A DNA stretch of 64,000 bases from Gordionus sp. m RMFG-2023. Taxonomy: Eukaryota; Nematomorpha; Gordioida; Chordodea; Parachordodidae. Location of the stretch: the NCBI RefSeq assembly GCF_954871325.1, contig NC_088775.1, forward strand, positions 59,869,561 through 59,933,560, written 5' to 3'. A program made the translations under genes and the position numbers. The notes beneath the pieces were generated by a model. That model was given only the letters and a program-made list of their open reading frames with translations. It was not told the origin of the DNA and ran no database searches. Below are positions 1 through 13,200 of the stretch, piece by piece; the first letter of the stretch is position 1; the number at the start of each line of letters is the position of its first letter.

Positions 1-3000
1 TCTTCTAGCATTGTATTGTCATCTATAATTTATTTATGTTCAACTGATTCGTAGTTGATCGGCATATTTTCATACGATTTTTTCTTTTTCTTCTTCTCTT
101 TTCCAGGGTTGTGATGGCGGATTCCCCAGATATACGGCAACCCCTGGTATATCTCTACTTTGTTTTTGACATCCACTACAGCTGAACTAGTTTTTTGGCA
201 TCTTCATCTAATTGTTCCCACCATTTATAATATCTCGTAATGGATTTTATTGATGTAATACCAGGATGTCCTGTTTGTAATACATGTAAAACTCTTTTTT
301 GAAGTGAGCACGAAATGATTAATCTGCCATTCCAAAATAAAATACCGTCATCATTTCTATTTCATCTATTCTTGTTTTAAAAGCTTGAAATTCTGGTGCT
401 TTATTTTGTATATTTGTACCATTTATTAAAAGATTGGATCTTTTGCGGTTTCTTTTCTAAGCTCTTTTCTAGATAGAATTAATGTATCATAAGTAAGATT
501 TCTTATATATTTTACTGTTTTATTTTAGCTTGTTATTTTATCATCATTTTTCTTTATTGGGTTGCGATAAAGCATCTACAATTATATTATTAGCGCCATT
601 CTTGTACATTATATCATATTTATATGCAGATAATTTATAAGCCCAATATAATAATCTTTGGTTTGTTAATGAGCTTAAATCTCTATTATTACCATATATC
701 TTTATTAAAGGTTTGTGGTCTGTTCGTATTTTAAATTTTCGTCAATACAAATAGTTATGAAACTTTTCTACGCCGTTTATTATTGCCTTTGCTTCTTTGT
801 CTATTGTAGAATAATTTTTTTCAGCGTCTTGTAACTCAAGGTCCGGTTTATAAAACTGTATAGTATTTTGTTGTTACTATTCCTTTTGCTTTTTCAAATA
901 ATGTATCATCCTTTTTAGTCCAATTTTATGTAAGTTTGGTATGGAACCGTGTATGATGGTTTAATATACCTAAAAATGATTTTATGTCATGTCTATCTTT
1001 TGGAGTTGGATATTTTTCTATTGCTGTTATTTTCATTTTATCTGGGTGTATTCCATTTTGACCTATTATGTATCCTAAATATGATACTTTTTCTTTCATA
1101 AAATTTATTTTGCTTGTTTTGATTTTTAATCCTGCATTTTGTAATTTTTTGAGGATTTGTTTTATATTCTCTATATATTCTTTAGTGATTTATAACATCA
1201 TCTAAATAAACTGCTGTATCTTTACAGTCAGCCAGTAAATCGTCCTTATATCTTTGAAATATTATTTGTGCTGTAGCTATACCAAAAGGTAGTCGTAAAT
1301 AGGTAATAACCAATTGGTGTTACCATTGTTAATAATTCTTGCGATTCTTCGTCAATACTCATTTATAGATATGCATCTTTGAGATCTAATGTTGTATATT
1401 TATTTCCATTAGCGATCTTTGCGATTAATTCTTCAAACGTTAGTAGAATGTGATAGTCTTCTAGTAGATATTTATTTAATGTTACTTTGAAATCTCCACA
1501 TAATCATAGTTCACCTGAAGTATTGCAGTACTCTAGGTTACTCTTGTTGTTGATGGATCTATTTTCTTTATTATGTTATCTTTCAAACGTTTCAGTTCAT
1601 TTTCAATTTCTACTTTTAAAGGCAACGGTACTCTTCTAGCTGGCAGTGCAATTGATTTTGTATTTTCTTCCAATTGTAGTTTTACTGGTTCGACATTTTT
1701 TATTAATCCTAATTTATTATCAAACACCGTAGCGAATTCTTTATATAGTTTGTTAATATTCAGTTACCATTATCATTATTATTGTATTTATTGTTTATCA
1801 TATTGATTTTTACATTTGTTGGTAACGATAGATCAAATTCTATAGTCCATGGATCCAAATAGTGCTGCATCATTTGTTTTTGTAACTAATAACGGAAGCC
1901 ATTTTATTTTATTATCTAATTGCACTTTTACATAAGCTTCGCCCATAATTTTTATTGTATTGTTTCCATATGTAGTTGGTGCTCTAGCCATTCTAAGTTT
2001 TGGTCTCCCTATTTTATTCCATATTGTTGCATTAATTATGGTTGCCGCCGAACCTGTATCATATTCCATTTTAATTTGGTGGTTGTTTATTAATACCATA
2101 CTTGATGGATGTTGACCATATTTATAGACCTTTCTTATTGAGAAATCTGAATCGCTGTCGTTACTATTATAATTTGTACCGCAAAGTGGTTTAATTTCTT
2201 ACATTTGTTGCATGTTTTTCCGTATGCTGGACAATTCCGAATAGCATGAAAACGATTACAAAATAGCACGGTTTTCTTGTAAATTATTATTTGTGTGGAA
2301 TATAACCTTCTACTGGTTCTCTTTTTACGTATGTTTTATTTTCATTTTGATAGTGTCATTATCATTATACTGTCGATTATTATCATTTTGATTTAATCGT
2401 TTATTATTATCATTATATTTGGTCGTCTCTTTGATTTTATAAACCATTTTAGTAGTATTATTTACTTCTAAGGGTAAAGCCATTTCTATAACTTTGCTTA
2501 TGCTTAACGGTTGGTCTTCGTCTTTAGTATCTATCTTAAACTTAGTTCTTTATCCAGCTATGACATCTTTAGTCCAGCGATTAATTGATCGCGAATTCTT
2601 AGGTCTACATTATCTTTAAAGTCGCATCTTCGGGCTAGTTCCTTTATAGTTTTTAAATAACTCAATACGGATTCTGTAGGTCCGCGACTTAATCTTATGA
2701 AATCAATTCTAGATGCCAGAACAGTTCTTTCATCTTTATAAAGTTGTTTAATTTTGTATAGATCTACCCATACCACATCATCAATTTTTCTTGGAAAGAG
2801 TAAATTTTTTGTATCAGTTATAATATTTATTCTTCCATAAGCTATAAATAATTTCTTCAAAGTGGCGTCAGCTTGAGGAATATTTTTAACATTCAGCATA
2901 TATTTGATGTAGTCTATATAGTCGTCAATAGAACAAAAATTATAACCTTTTAAAATATATAAGATATTAAAATATAACAGAGAGCAGATTTGGGGATTTG

Positions 3001-3090
3001 TGAGTTTCAAAGGTGTTGAAAGTTTGGCTTTTATAAACGCTCTAGAATATTAAGAGACATTAGATTAACATTTTCATCCATACTTTATTT
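1..3090 (-). mobile_element. Ty3/Gypsy LTR-retrotransposon fossil, internal region
   Basis: Decayed retrotransposon body read on the minus strand and cut by the left window edge. Parts seen in order from its 5' side: Gag-like region (about 2558-3080), retropepsin-like aspartic protease with a DTGSA active-site motif (about 1833-2099), reverse transcriptase start (about 1533-1727) followed by further RT and RNase H-like stretches (about 700-1500), and an integrase-type zinc-binding region near 100-360. This Gag-PR-RT-RH-IN order is that of Ty3/Gypsy. No LTR is identified inside the window. The element is broken many times (more than five disruptions), so it is a fossil of at least moderate age. 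Family assignment rests on motif recognition; the clade within Ty3/Gypsy is not determined. Confidence 0.85.
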
Positions 3091-3099
3091 CCTGACGGC

Positions 3100-4024
3100 G
3101 CGAGTGTATTTCATCATGACGGGACTCCATGTCATACTGCAAATCGACTAAAAGGTGGTTATCTGACAGATATATTAATATTGTTTATTGCCAGCAGCGA
3201 CCCTTGTTTTAAAGAACTTTGGAATTTCATGGGAAAAAACAATTAACAATTTAAAACCACCCTACTATTCGGAAGAAACTATAGAAGATATATGAAATTT
3301 CGAATACACATGAATCATGTGGGGATCTCATAAATTGATTAAATGAATATGGACGAAATTTTTGAAACGTTTTATATATTTTTATGAATTTATTTTTAAA
3401 TTTTTTTATATAGTGACATATGCCCTTTTCAGAGACTTATTGAACTTTTATAAAATCAGTGTCTTCTTAATATTGAAAAAGGATACTCTCTTTTTTTAAA
3501 AGTCACATTCCTCTGAAAAAGGACACTCCGATGTTACTTATATATTAAAAATATAATAATATGATGCGAAGTAAACCTAAGGAAATCAGACAAAAGGCCA
3601 ATAAAACATAAAATAACTCTCAACAATAGGGCTACCTTTGTCTAATAGAAATCCTCTTTGAGACCCTAAGTTTTGGTTTTGGCTTACATATGCTTTCATA
3701 ATCTTTTATAAACGAAATATGTAGCTCTGAAGGTTGTAAAGGCTAATGCGCTCACAGGGGTGATAATAATCAGTTTTAACTTCGTATATGGCTAATTATT
3801 TCTATTGGAAACATAAGAAGGATCTACTCACACCAAAAAATAGTTTATATGAGACTTTATTAATTTCAAATAAAAAGGTTAAATTCAACATGAATTTTTG
3901 ATTTTTTAAAAAATTGTTTCCACTGTTACTATTGTTTTATATAAGCATCCCTTTCCCAATTAGTCTCTTTTTTAAGTTAATTATAATCCATTTTAATATT
4001 TTTTAACTCAATAATATTGGATAA
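3100..4024. other. AT-rich region, no gene seen
   Basis: No convincing coding exon, tRNA or element end is seen here. It lies between the Gypsy fossil and the first foldback element. Because EMC1 exons follow at 7123, it is probably intronic, but no upstream EMC1 exon could be recognised in it. Confidence 0.5.
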
Positions 4025-4584
4025 GTTGCAAGAAGTGTTGCGTAATCGGCTAATTTTAGCCGACTACAAAACAGCTTAGCCGAGATTTTAGGTGAAAAAA
4101 TCAGCTAAGCCTAAAAATTGGCTAAAATAAATTAGTCAAAAATTCTGCATCGATGCCTAGCATTAATTATTATTTATTTATTTTAGTAAAATAATTTATT
4201 TTAATTATATTTAATGTAAATATTTTATTATTATCAACAAATAAACATGATATGATTTAATATTTTTTATTAATATTGTTTTATTTTGAAATGAAATTTT
4301 TTTTTATTTATTTGATGTTTTTTTTAATAAAAAAAATAATATGCTGCTATATTGTAAAAATGTAATATTCTTTTTAATATAATTTATTAGTGATTTTCAC
4401 AATCTTCTTTGTAAACACATCTTTTAAGGAATTATATTGTAAATTTTATTAGATAAATAAACAATCTTTTAGGTGAAATCTTTTATCATTTTTTTAAAAT
4501 TATCTATTTTTTATTAAATGAGGTGGATTTTATGAAACTTTTTTGATGTTATTTTATATGATCTTTTCAAGGATAATATTTTAA

Positions 4585-5460
4585 TGTGACAATTGTCATA
4601 ATCATTTTATAAGCTTTTTGAATTTTTTTGAAGAAAATATGTTAAAATAAGTATTAATAACATGTGTAAATATAAATTTAGTGAAGATGTACCAATGAAA
4701 AGTGACAATTGTCATAATCGTTATTTTTAAAGTTTTTGGAATTTTTTTGACGACATTATGTTAAAATAAGTATTAATAACATGTTTAAATAAAAATTTAG
4801 TGAAGATGTACCATAGAAAATTGACAATTGTCATAATCGTTATTTTATAAGTTTTTTGAATTTTTTTTGAAGAAAATATGTTAAAATAAGTATTAATAAG
4901 ATGTTTAAATAAAAATTTAGTGAAGATGTACCATAGAAAAGTGACAATTGTCATAATCGTTATTTTATAAGTTTTTTGAAAAAAATATGTTAAAATAAGT
5001 ATTAAAAACATGTTTAAATAAAAATTTAGTGAGATGTACCATAGAAAAGTGACAATTGTCATAATCGTTATTTTTAAAGTTTTTTGAATTTTTTTGACGA
5101 AAATATGTTAAAATAAGTATTAATAACATGTGTAAATATAAATTTAGTGAAGATGTACCAATGAAAAGTGACAATTGTCATAATCGTTATTTTTAAAGTT
5201 TTTTGATTTTTTTTGACGACAATATGTTAAAATAAATATTAATAACATGTGTAAATATAAATTTAGTGAAGATGTACCAATGAAAAGTGACAATTGTCAT
5301 AATCGTTATTTTTAAAAATTTTTGAATTTTTTTGAAGAAAATATGTTAAAATAAGTATTGATAACATGTTTAAATAAAAATTTAGTGAAGATGTACTCTA
5401 GATAAACGACAATTGTCATAATCGTTATTTTTAAAGTTTTTTGATTTTTGTTGACGAAAA
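4585..5460 (+). repeat. Left array of ~119-bp units in foldback copy 1
   Basis: About seven tandem units, mostly 119 bp apart with one at 108 bp (for example unit starts near 4823, 4943, 5051, 5170 and 5289). Each unit carries the perfect 10-bp palindrome GACAATTGTC, a T-rich tract, and GTTAAAATAAGTATTAATAA. Units differ by point changes and small deletions. Confidence 0.9.
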
Positions 5461-5754
5461 TAGTTAATTTGCATCGATATTGATTTTAAAATAGAAAAAA
5501 AAGTTTACCCAAATTTTAAACAAGATTGTCTGATGAAAATTGGCAAAAAAATAATAATTTCTAACTTAGGATTAGATATTATGATATAAATTTTGCATAT
5601 TAATTTCTGACCCGATGAACGGATGTTATAAAATGCCAATTTGCTCCTGTTTTTGGGGAAAAATCTATTATTAACATATGTTTTTTCTATGGCACATACT
5701 CAGGCAATTTTAATTTTACAATCTATATTTTTACCCATTTACATCAAAGAATCT

Positions 5755-6500
5755 TTAAAAATAACGATTATGACAATTGTCACTTTTCTATGGTACATCT
5801 TCACTAAATTTTTATTTAAACATGTTTTTATTACTCATTTTAACATATTTTCGTCAACAAAAATTAAAAAACTTTAAAAATAACGATTATGACAATTGTC
5901 ACTTATCTAGAGTACATCTTTACTAAATTTTTATTTAAACATGTTATCAATACTTATTTTAAAATATTTTTGTCGATAAAATTCAAAAAACTTTAAAAAT
6001 AACGATTATGACAATTGTCACTTTTCTACGGTACATCTTCTATAAATTTTATTTAAACATGTTATCAATACTTATTTTAACATATTTTCTTCAAAAAAAT
6101 TCAAAAATCTTTAAAAATAACGATTATGACAATTGTCACTTTTCATTGGTACATCTTCACTAAATTTATATTTACACATGTTATTAATATTTATTTTAAC
6201 ATATTGTCGTCAAAAAAATTCAAAAAACTTTAAAAATAACGATTATGACAATTGTCACTTTTCATTGGTACATTTGGTACATCTTCACTAAATTTATATT
6301 TACACATGTTATAAATATTTATTTTAACATATTGTCGTCAAAAAAATTCAAAAAACTTTAAAAATAACGATTATGACTTGTCACTTTTCATTGGTACATT
6401 TTCATTAAATTTATATTTACACATGTTATTAATACTTATTTTAACATATTTTCGTCAAAAAAACTTTAAAAATAATGATTATGACAATTGTCACATTAAA
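5755..6500 (-). repeat. Right, inverted array of ~119-bp units in foldback copy 1
   Basis: About six units, the reverse complement of the left array, again each with GACAATTGTC. One unit near 6260-6285 has a short internal duplication of the TGGTACATT segment. The arm ends with the same AT-rich sequence and GGCTTAG-rich tip as the left arm. Confidence 0.88.
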
Positions 6501-7122
6501 ATATTATCCTTAAAAAGATCATATAAAATAACATCTAAAAGTTTCATAAAATCCACCTCATTTAATAAAAAATAGATAATTTTAAAAAATGATAAAAAAA
6601 ATTATAAAAGATTGTTTATTTATCTAATAAAATTTACAATATAATTCCTTAAAAGATGTATTTACAAAGAAGATTGTGAAAATCACTAATAAATTATATT
6701 AAAAAGAAACATTTTTACAATATAGCAGCATATTATTTTTTTTATTAAAAAAACATCAAATAAATAAATTTATTTTCATTTCAAAATATAATAATATAAA
6801 TAAAAATATTAAATCATATCATGATTATTTGATGATAATAATAAAATATTTACATTAAATATTAATAAAATAAATTATTTTACTAAAATAAATAAATAAT
6901 AATTAATGCTAAGCATCGATGCAGAATTTTGACTAATGCCCATTTATATAGGCTTAGTTAGACGATTTTTAGGCTTAGCCTAAATAGGCTTAGGCGTAGT
7001 TTTTAGCTGATTACGCAACACTAGTTGCAAGTTACATTTATTAAATTTAAATGTATATTTAATTTCTAAAAGAACGAGAAATTAATTATATGGTTTGGTT
7101 TAAAATATATTTTATTTAACAG

Positions 7123-7236
7123 AAAAAATTGATTCTCCTGGTAAGGTTTTAGACGATAGAAACGTTATGTACAAATACATAAACCCAAACTTAATAGTTG
7201 TTGTAACAGAATGCCCACTAGATGTTTGTAATACTG
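7123..7236 (+). CDS. EMC1: EMC1 exon a
   Basis: It follows an AT-rich tract ending in AACAG and ends at G|GTAATT. It enters with two bases completing a codon, then 37 codons, and leaves one base. The peptide includes DDRNVMYKYINPNLIVVVTE, corresponding to the segment before the luminal DUF1620 region of EMC1. The exon begins only 99 bp after the right end of foldback copy 1. Confidence 0.88.
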
Positions 7237-10200
7237 GTAATTTTATTTTATAGATTTTTCAAAACTTTAATATTTTAATTCATTAAATAATTTTATAGAA
7301 CATTTTAAGTTACCAGCGACCTTCTTAATCTTAATGAAATGGTCACCTTAAATTGTATTCAATAATCTTTCTTCCACTTTGATAATTATTATATTATTAT
7401 TATTATATTTTCACCAATATTCCCTCAAAAGTCTACTTTGATATTTTCCTCGTGGATTCAATAATAGGCAACGTAATTTACAGTTCCCGTCACAAAAAGT
7501 GCAAGGGCCCGGTTTTAGTGATAAATTCTGAAAATTGGATTTTCGTAATTTTTAGAATTATATTTTTTTTTATTTTTTTTTTATAATTAAATATCATAAT
7601 ACACTGTAACATATCCATGATTTAATTTCTTAACCTGTGCAGAGGGGGGCAACGCATTCCTCAGTGCTGCCGGTGCCCAGAAATGAATATATTTATAAAT
7701 GAATCGCATTCATTCTAAAATAGATTCATTTTAAAATAGGTAATCTATTTTAGAATGAATCAAATAATATAATATAGGACCAAATTATCATGTGATGAGA
7801 TACGTTGGTCCAAATTTTTTTAAAAAATATATCTTATACTCTGAGGATGTTAAAGAAAACATCCCCTAGCTTACCTCGGTCTCCACTATATATTTAAATG
7901 AATGATTGACCCAGTATGTAATTGTTATGTTAACTTATTTTATACACCAGAGAAAATCATGTATTATTTTACAGCGTCGTGGTTAGAATAAAAAAGAACT
8001 AAGAATGACGTTTAAACAAAATTTATAAACGAAGCATTTTTTTATTACGCCACCCGTTTCATTCCCAAATTTGGTCTCTAGTACGCCACACTGTGATGCA
8101 TAACATTTTTAAAAGCTTAATAAGTTTATTTTAAAAAATCTAATTATATTTTTCAAATAACTTTATTTTTTTTAAAAAAAATCTATTTTCTACGGACGAA
8201 ATACCGAAAGTATTCTTATTACAGCGTTAAACAGCGCAGACGAGAAATGTCTATCATATATTTGTACCAAGGAAAGCAGTTTTCCGATTCTTCTAAACTT
8301 TCTTCATCCATACACGGCCCTCTCAACAGGTTCCCTTTGGTCGAAGCTCGAACCTTCATTTTCCCGCTTCACTCAGACATAACCTCTCTTACTACTACTT
8401 TTACCGAGCTTGGTCTCACCCAAAAGAAGATCATCAGTTTATGATAATAAATATATTATCATCAATTTTTAATAATTTATACCGTTTAAACAAATAATTT
8501 TCAATATTACTTCATTTGTCTTACTATCAATTTTATTTTATAAAAAAGCGTCTAAAAAATTTATATTAATTTTTAAAGTGGCACTCGCTGATGGGAAACT
8601 CTATCAATTTGGTCGCGAAATTTTAGATCAAAAATTTTCCTATCAAAAGACCAAGTTTTACTATATTTATTTTTTAAAAAAATTAATTTTTATGAAATTA
8701 TTATAGATTTAATATGTATAATAATCAAAGGTATGCAAAGATATTTTTTAGGACTGACGGATTTAAATTTTTCACATTTTCAAGCCCAATATTTTTTTAA
8801 ATTAGCTTGGGTTTTTATTTCTAAACGTGGTTCAATATCATTTTTAATACTATAGACTATAAAATTAAAAATTTAAGAAATAAATGAAAGTTAAATGATT
8901 CAATGTGATTTTCCAACTGGTTAAATGATATAATTATTTATTTAAAAAATTGAGTTCAGTTAGTATTTTATTTTTTATAATCATCCGGATCCGGACTTGC
9001 ATATCTGATATTAATATAAACAATTGTATTGACATTAATCCATGAATGGAAATGCAATTGGATCCACAAATCAGAATAAAATAATATATTCTTAAGTCTT
9101 AAGCTTATTTTAAAAATTAACATTATAGTTTCTATAGAATTATAGTGCCTTTAAAAATTTTGTAAATTATTTACTAAACTTTCTGATTGAAGCCGGATTA
9201 AATGATTACTAATAAATAAATAAAACGATGTTATCCCCTTTATATATTTTTTAAAAGAATTTCTAAGAAGGTGATATTTTACGTGCCAGAATTACCCTAT
9301 TTCACCCAACAAGTCATGAATTACAACCGAAGTCTTTTCAGGATCAAAGGATTCTACGTTTCGCCTTCTGGATTGGAATCAACTTCCCTAGTTTTCGCTT
9401 ATGGATTAGGTTATATGTACACATATACATAAAATTACTATATATAGAAAATCATGTTTTTTATTTTATCTTTAAAATCCAAGGTTAATTTTATTATAAT
9501 TATATTATTTAAATCATTTTCCTAAAAATACTATTGAGTCTTACAATAAGGATATTTTCAGCAATTTCTTCAGTTAAATTATAACTATAAGGGTGAAGGA
9601 ATAAATTTGTTGAGAATACTTTATGTACTGACTAGCTGGATTGCTAAACAAAAATAATGAGATTCACACTCTTTATTAGGTTTTAAATCAGGGATCCGAA
9701 CCGTAACGAATATCGTTTCAGGTTTAGGTTCAGATTAAAAAGTTATAATATTGGTTTGTTTAAAATTATCTAAAGAGAGGCACATTTTTTAAAAATTTTA
9801 TCATTATTCCCTAAAATATAATATTGAGCTTTATACAATTATATTTCAAAATTTTCTTCTTTAAGCTATATTTATATGGAGAAAGAGTAAATTCTATTAG
9901 CTGAGAACATTTTATATACGCTAACTTGGGTATCTGACATCATCAATTAACTATATACAAGAATATCTAAAAATGAAAATATTTACTGATACTACTTAAT
10001 CATCACTTATTATAAGTCATCGTGAAAAGGAGGCCATCAAAAAGTTCCAACTAGTTTATAGACCTTTTTATAGTTTCGCATGACACAATTTTTAACAGTT
10101 ATAATAATTTATATTTAAATAAATTATCATTGTGATAAATTTACGTTAAATGCTAGTTGCAATCTCATTGACTTTTGTGAAAATATTGAAATAATTTCTA

Positions 10201-13200
10201 GACAAAATTTTGCATATTAAGGTTGTAGTATTATTAGATAATATCAATTATCGTTATATTGTCTTTATTTATAATATTGAAATAGTTTTATATATTTGAT
10301 ATTAAACTACGTTCTTTTATACTTATTTAATAATTGAAATTTACAATTAATATATTTTACAAATCATTACTTCTTCTTCTCCGTTTTATGGCGTTTTCCA
10401 GGTTTACCCAGGTAGGCCAGTTTTCCCTCTGATTTTTCTTTTCCATTTCTGACGGTCCTGAGCATCAATATTTGTAAGATTCATGCTTCTCATATCCGCC
10501 GCTATCACATTTGTCCACGTCATCTTGGACCTTCCTCTAGGTCTTGATCCTCCTACCTCCATCAAGGTGCACCTCTTTACCCAGCCATCTTTTGTTATAC
10601 TTTCCACGGACCACAACATCTTAGTCTATTTCATCGCATTACCACTACAATCATTTCTATACCTAATCTTGCTCTCAATTCTGTGCTAGTTTTTCTCTCT
10701 CAGAGAAACCCCACACATCCATATAATTATTCTCAACTTTGTTCTTTCTAATTTGGCTTCGTGAGTCGTTTTCATTGCCCATGTTTCTCCGCCATAAACT
10801 AAACAACTCCTCACACCGCTTACGTAAACTTTACCCTTTAACTTCAGAGAGACTTTTTTATTTGTTAGAATTAGAGGTGGGCGCGGGCCTAATTTTTTAT
10901 TCACGACCCGCTCGCTCACGGTGGCAATAAAAAATATTCACGCTTACCACTAAAAAATTTCGACCCGACCCACCCGCTCACTAAAGGCAATATTTTGATT
11001 CACGCCCGAAAATTCACGGTGTTTTTAAATTTTTCAAAACTTTAATGCTATAATTTTTTACACTTTTTTGAATTTATTCTATTTATTTCTTTAATTCCAT
11101 AATCCAGAAAAACAATAAATAAATACATATTATAAATCCGAATTTTTAATTAGAAAAGGAATGTCTATTTTTTTTATTTTAATTGTGTACGCCTTTCTTC
11201 TAATAGGCGATTGGCTACAGAAAATAACCCTTCACTAGAAGCCGAATTTGCCAGGGCTGACAAAATTTTACTCTCTAATTTTCTCAAAAAAGGAAATAAA
11301 TTTTCTTGCTTCCAAAACTTAAAAATATTGCCATTGTTATTTGTTTTATGGGATGAATATTTTAAATTCACAGAGCTTTCATCGATAGATGTTGTTGCTT
11401 CATCAGAATCATCTAAAAATATGTCATGAATGTAGGATGAATTAGGAAAGTTATAAATTACAGTTGGCATTGACTTATGCATATCATCTAATTTTATATC
11501 ATTTCACATTTTTAAGATTGTTTTGTAAATATCTTCCTTTTCTTCGTCTATTTAAAACTTAAGGCTTTTGAAATTAGGATCTAGAATTAAGCCTACCTAA
11601 GTGCTTGAGAATAAATTTTAAAGTTTAAATAAAAAATCTCGCGACAAAACACCTAAACATAAAAAGAAAATAGAACTAGGAGCGTGACACCAGATGTTGT
11701 TTTCCGTGATTCACGGGAAATTCATGTTCACGCCCGATCACGCCCGGGAAAAATTTTGGGAAGGCCCGTCACGCCTAATAATTTATATTCACACTCACGT
11801 TGTGACCCACCATGACGCGTGAGTCACGCGTAATTTCACGGCCCGCGCATACCTCTAGTTAGAATAGACGCCATCTCTCTGAACTTCTTCCATGCTTGTC
11901 TGACCCTTGCAACAACGGCAGAATCTACACCACCATCTGCGTTTAGCATATCACCCAAATAACATAACTTATTCACTTTTTCTAGGGTTAACCTATTGCA
12001 AATATCCAAACCACCATTTTCTACGTTATTATTATTATGTACCCATTTATGGCATCTGGTGCATTGGATTGAATTTCTAGTAACTTCTTTCTCACATACA
12101 CCTCAAGGCCACTTATCGGATTCCTCCATCTTTAGATTTTCCCACCAATCATCACCTTTGTCTTTGCTATATTCATTTTCAGGCCCTTTGCTTCCATAGC
12201 CATCCTCCATTTACTAATTTTATCCTTTAATTCTTACTCACTGTTTGCCATTAATACAAGGACATCTGCATGTAATAGCCCCCAGGGAAGTCCTTCACCT
12301 ATTTCTCTAGCCACCACATCCATTATTAAGATAAATAATAATGGACTCAGCACGGATCTTTGATGAAGTCCTACCTTCACTTCTAAGCTTTCACTATCAC
12401 CATAATCCGTCCTTACTGCTGTTTGTGCTCTCACATGTAGTGTTGCGTAATCGGCTAATTTTAGCCGACTAAAAAACGGCTTAGCCGAGATTTTAGGTGG
12501 AAAAATCGGCTAAGCCTAATTATGTAAAGCCTAAAAATCGGCTAAGCCTAATTAGGCTAAGCCTAAAAATCGGCTAAGCCTAATTAGGCTAAGCCTAAAA
12601 ATCGGCTAAACCTAATTAGGCTAAGCCTAAAAATCGGCTAAACCTAATTAGGCTAAGCCTAAAAATTGGCTAAGTCTAAAAATTGGCTAAAATAAATTAG
12701 TCAAAATTTTGCATCGATGCTTAGCATTAATTATTATTTATTTATTTTAGTAAAATAATTTATTTTATTTATATTTAATGTAAATATTTTATTATTATCA
12801 ACAAATAAACATGATATGATTTAATATTTTTTATTTATATTATTATATTTTGAAATGAAAATAAATTTATTTATTTGATGTTTTTTTAATAAAAAAAATA
12901 ATATGCTGCTATATTGTAAAAATGTAATATTCTTTTTAATATAATTTATTAGTGATTTTCACAATCTTCTTTGTAAATACATCTTTTATTGAGGAATTAT
13001 ATTGTAAATTTTATTAGATAAATAAACAATCTTTTAGGTGAAATCTTTTATCAATTATCTATTTATTATTAAATGAGGTGGATTTTATGAAACTTTTTTG
13101 ATGTTATTTTATATGATCTTTTTAAGGATAATATTTTAATTTGACAATTGTCATAATCGTTCTTTTATAAGTTTTTTGAATTTTTTTGAAGAAAGTATGT

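Larger units (their letters stand above)
4033..7023. mobile_element. Palindromic foldback element, copy 1 (hAT-type, non-autonomous)
   Basis: The element starts AGTGTTGCGTAATCGGCTAA (after one A) and ends with the inverse, CTGATTACGCAACACTA. It is flanked on both sides by the same 8-bp duplication GTTGCAAG (4025-4032 and 7024-7031). An 8-bp TSD with a TAGTGTTG-type terminus points to the hAT superfamily (established pattern; superfamily is inferred). The whole 3.0 kb is a large inverted repeat. Each arm has a GGCTAA-rich tip, an AT-rich stretch, and a tandem array of about 119-bp units (left about 4585-5460, right about 5755-6500, inverted), around a roughly 290-bp single-copy centre. It has no coding capacity; open frames inside are products of the repeat. 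Confidence 0.9.

Noticed and set aside
4727-6575. Several open frames of 65-111 codons in foldback copy 1, e.g. peptides with FLWYIFTKFLFKH repeats
   Set aside because: They are translations of the 119-bp repeat units on both strands; the same peptide recurs with the unit and matches no protein.
8219-8359. 46-codon minus-strand frame that looks protein-like
   Set aside because: The plus strand encodes a clear EMC1 exon over the same bases with correct splice sites and phase; the minus frame is its shadow.
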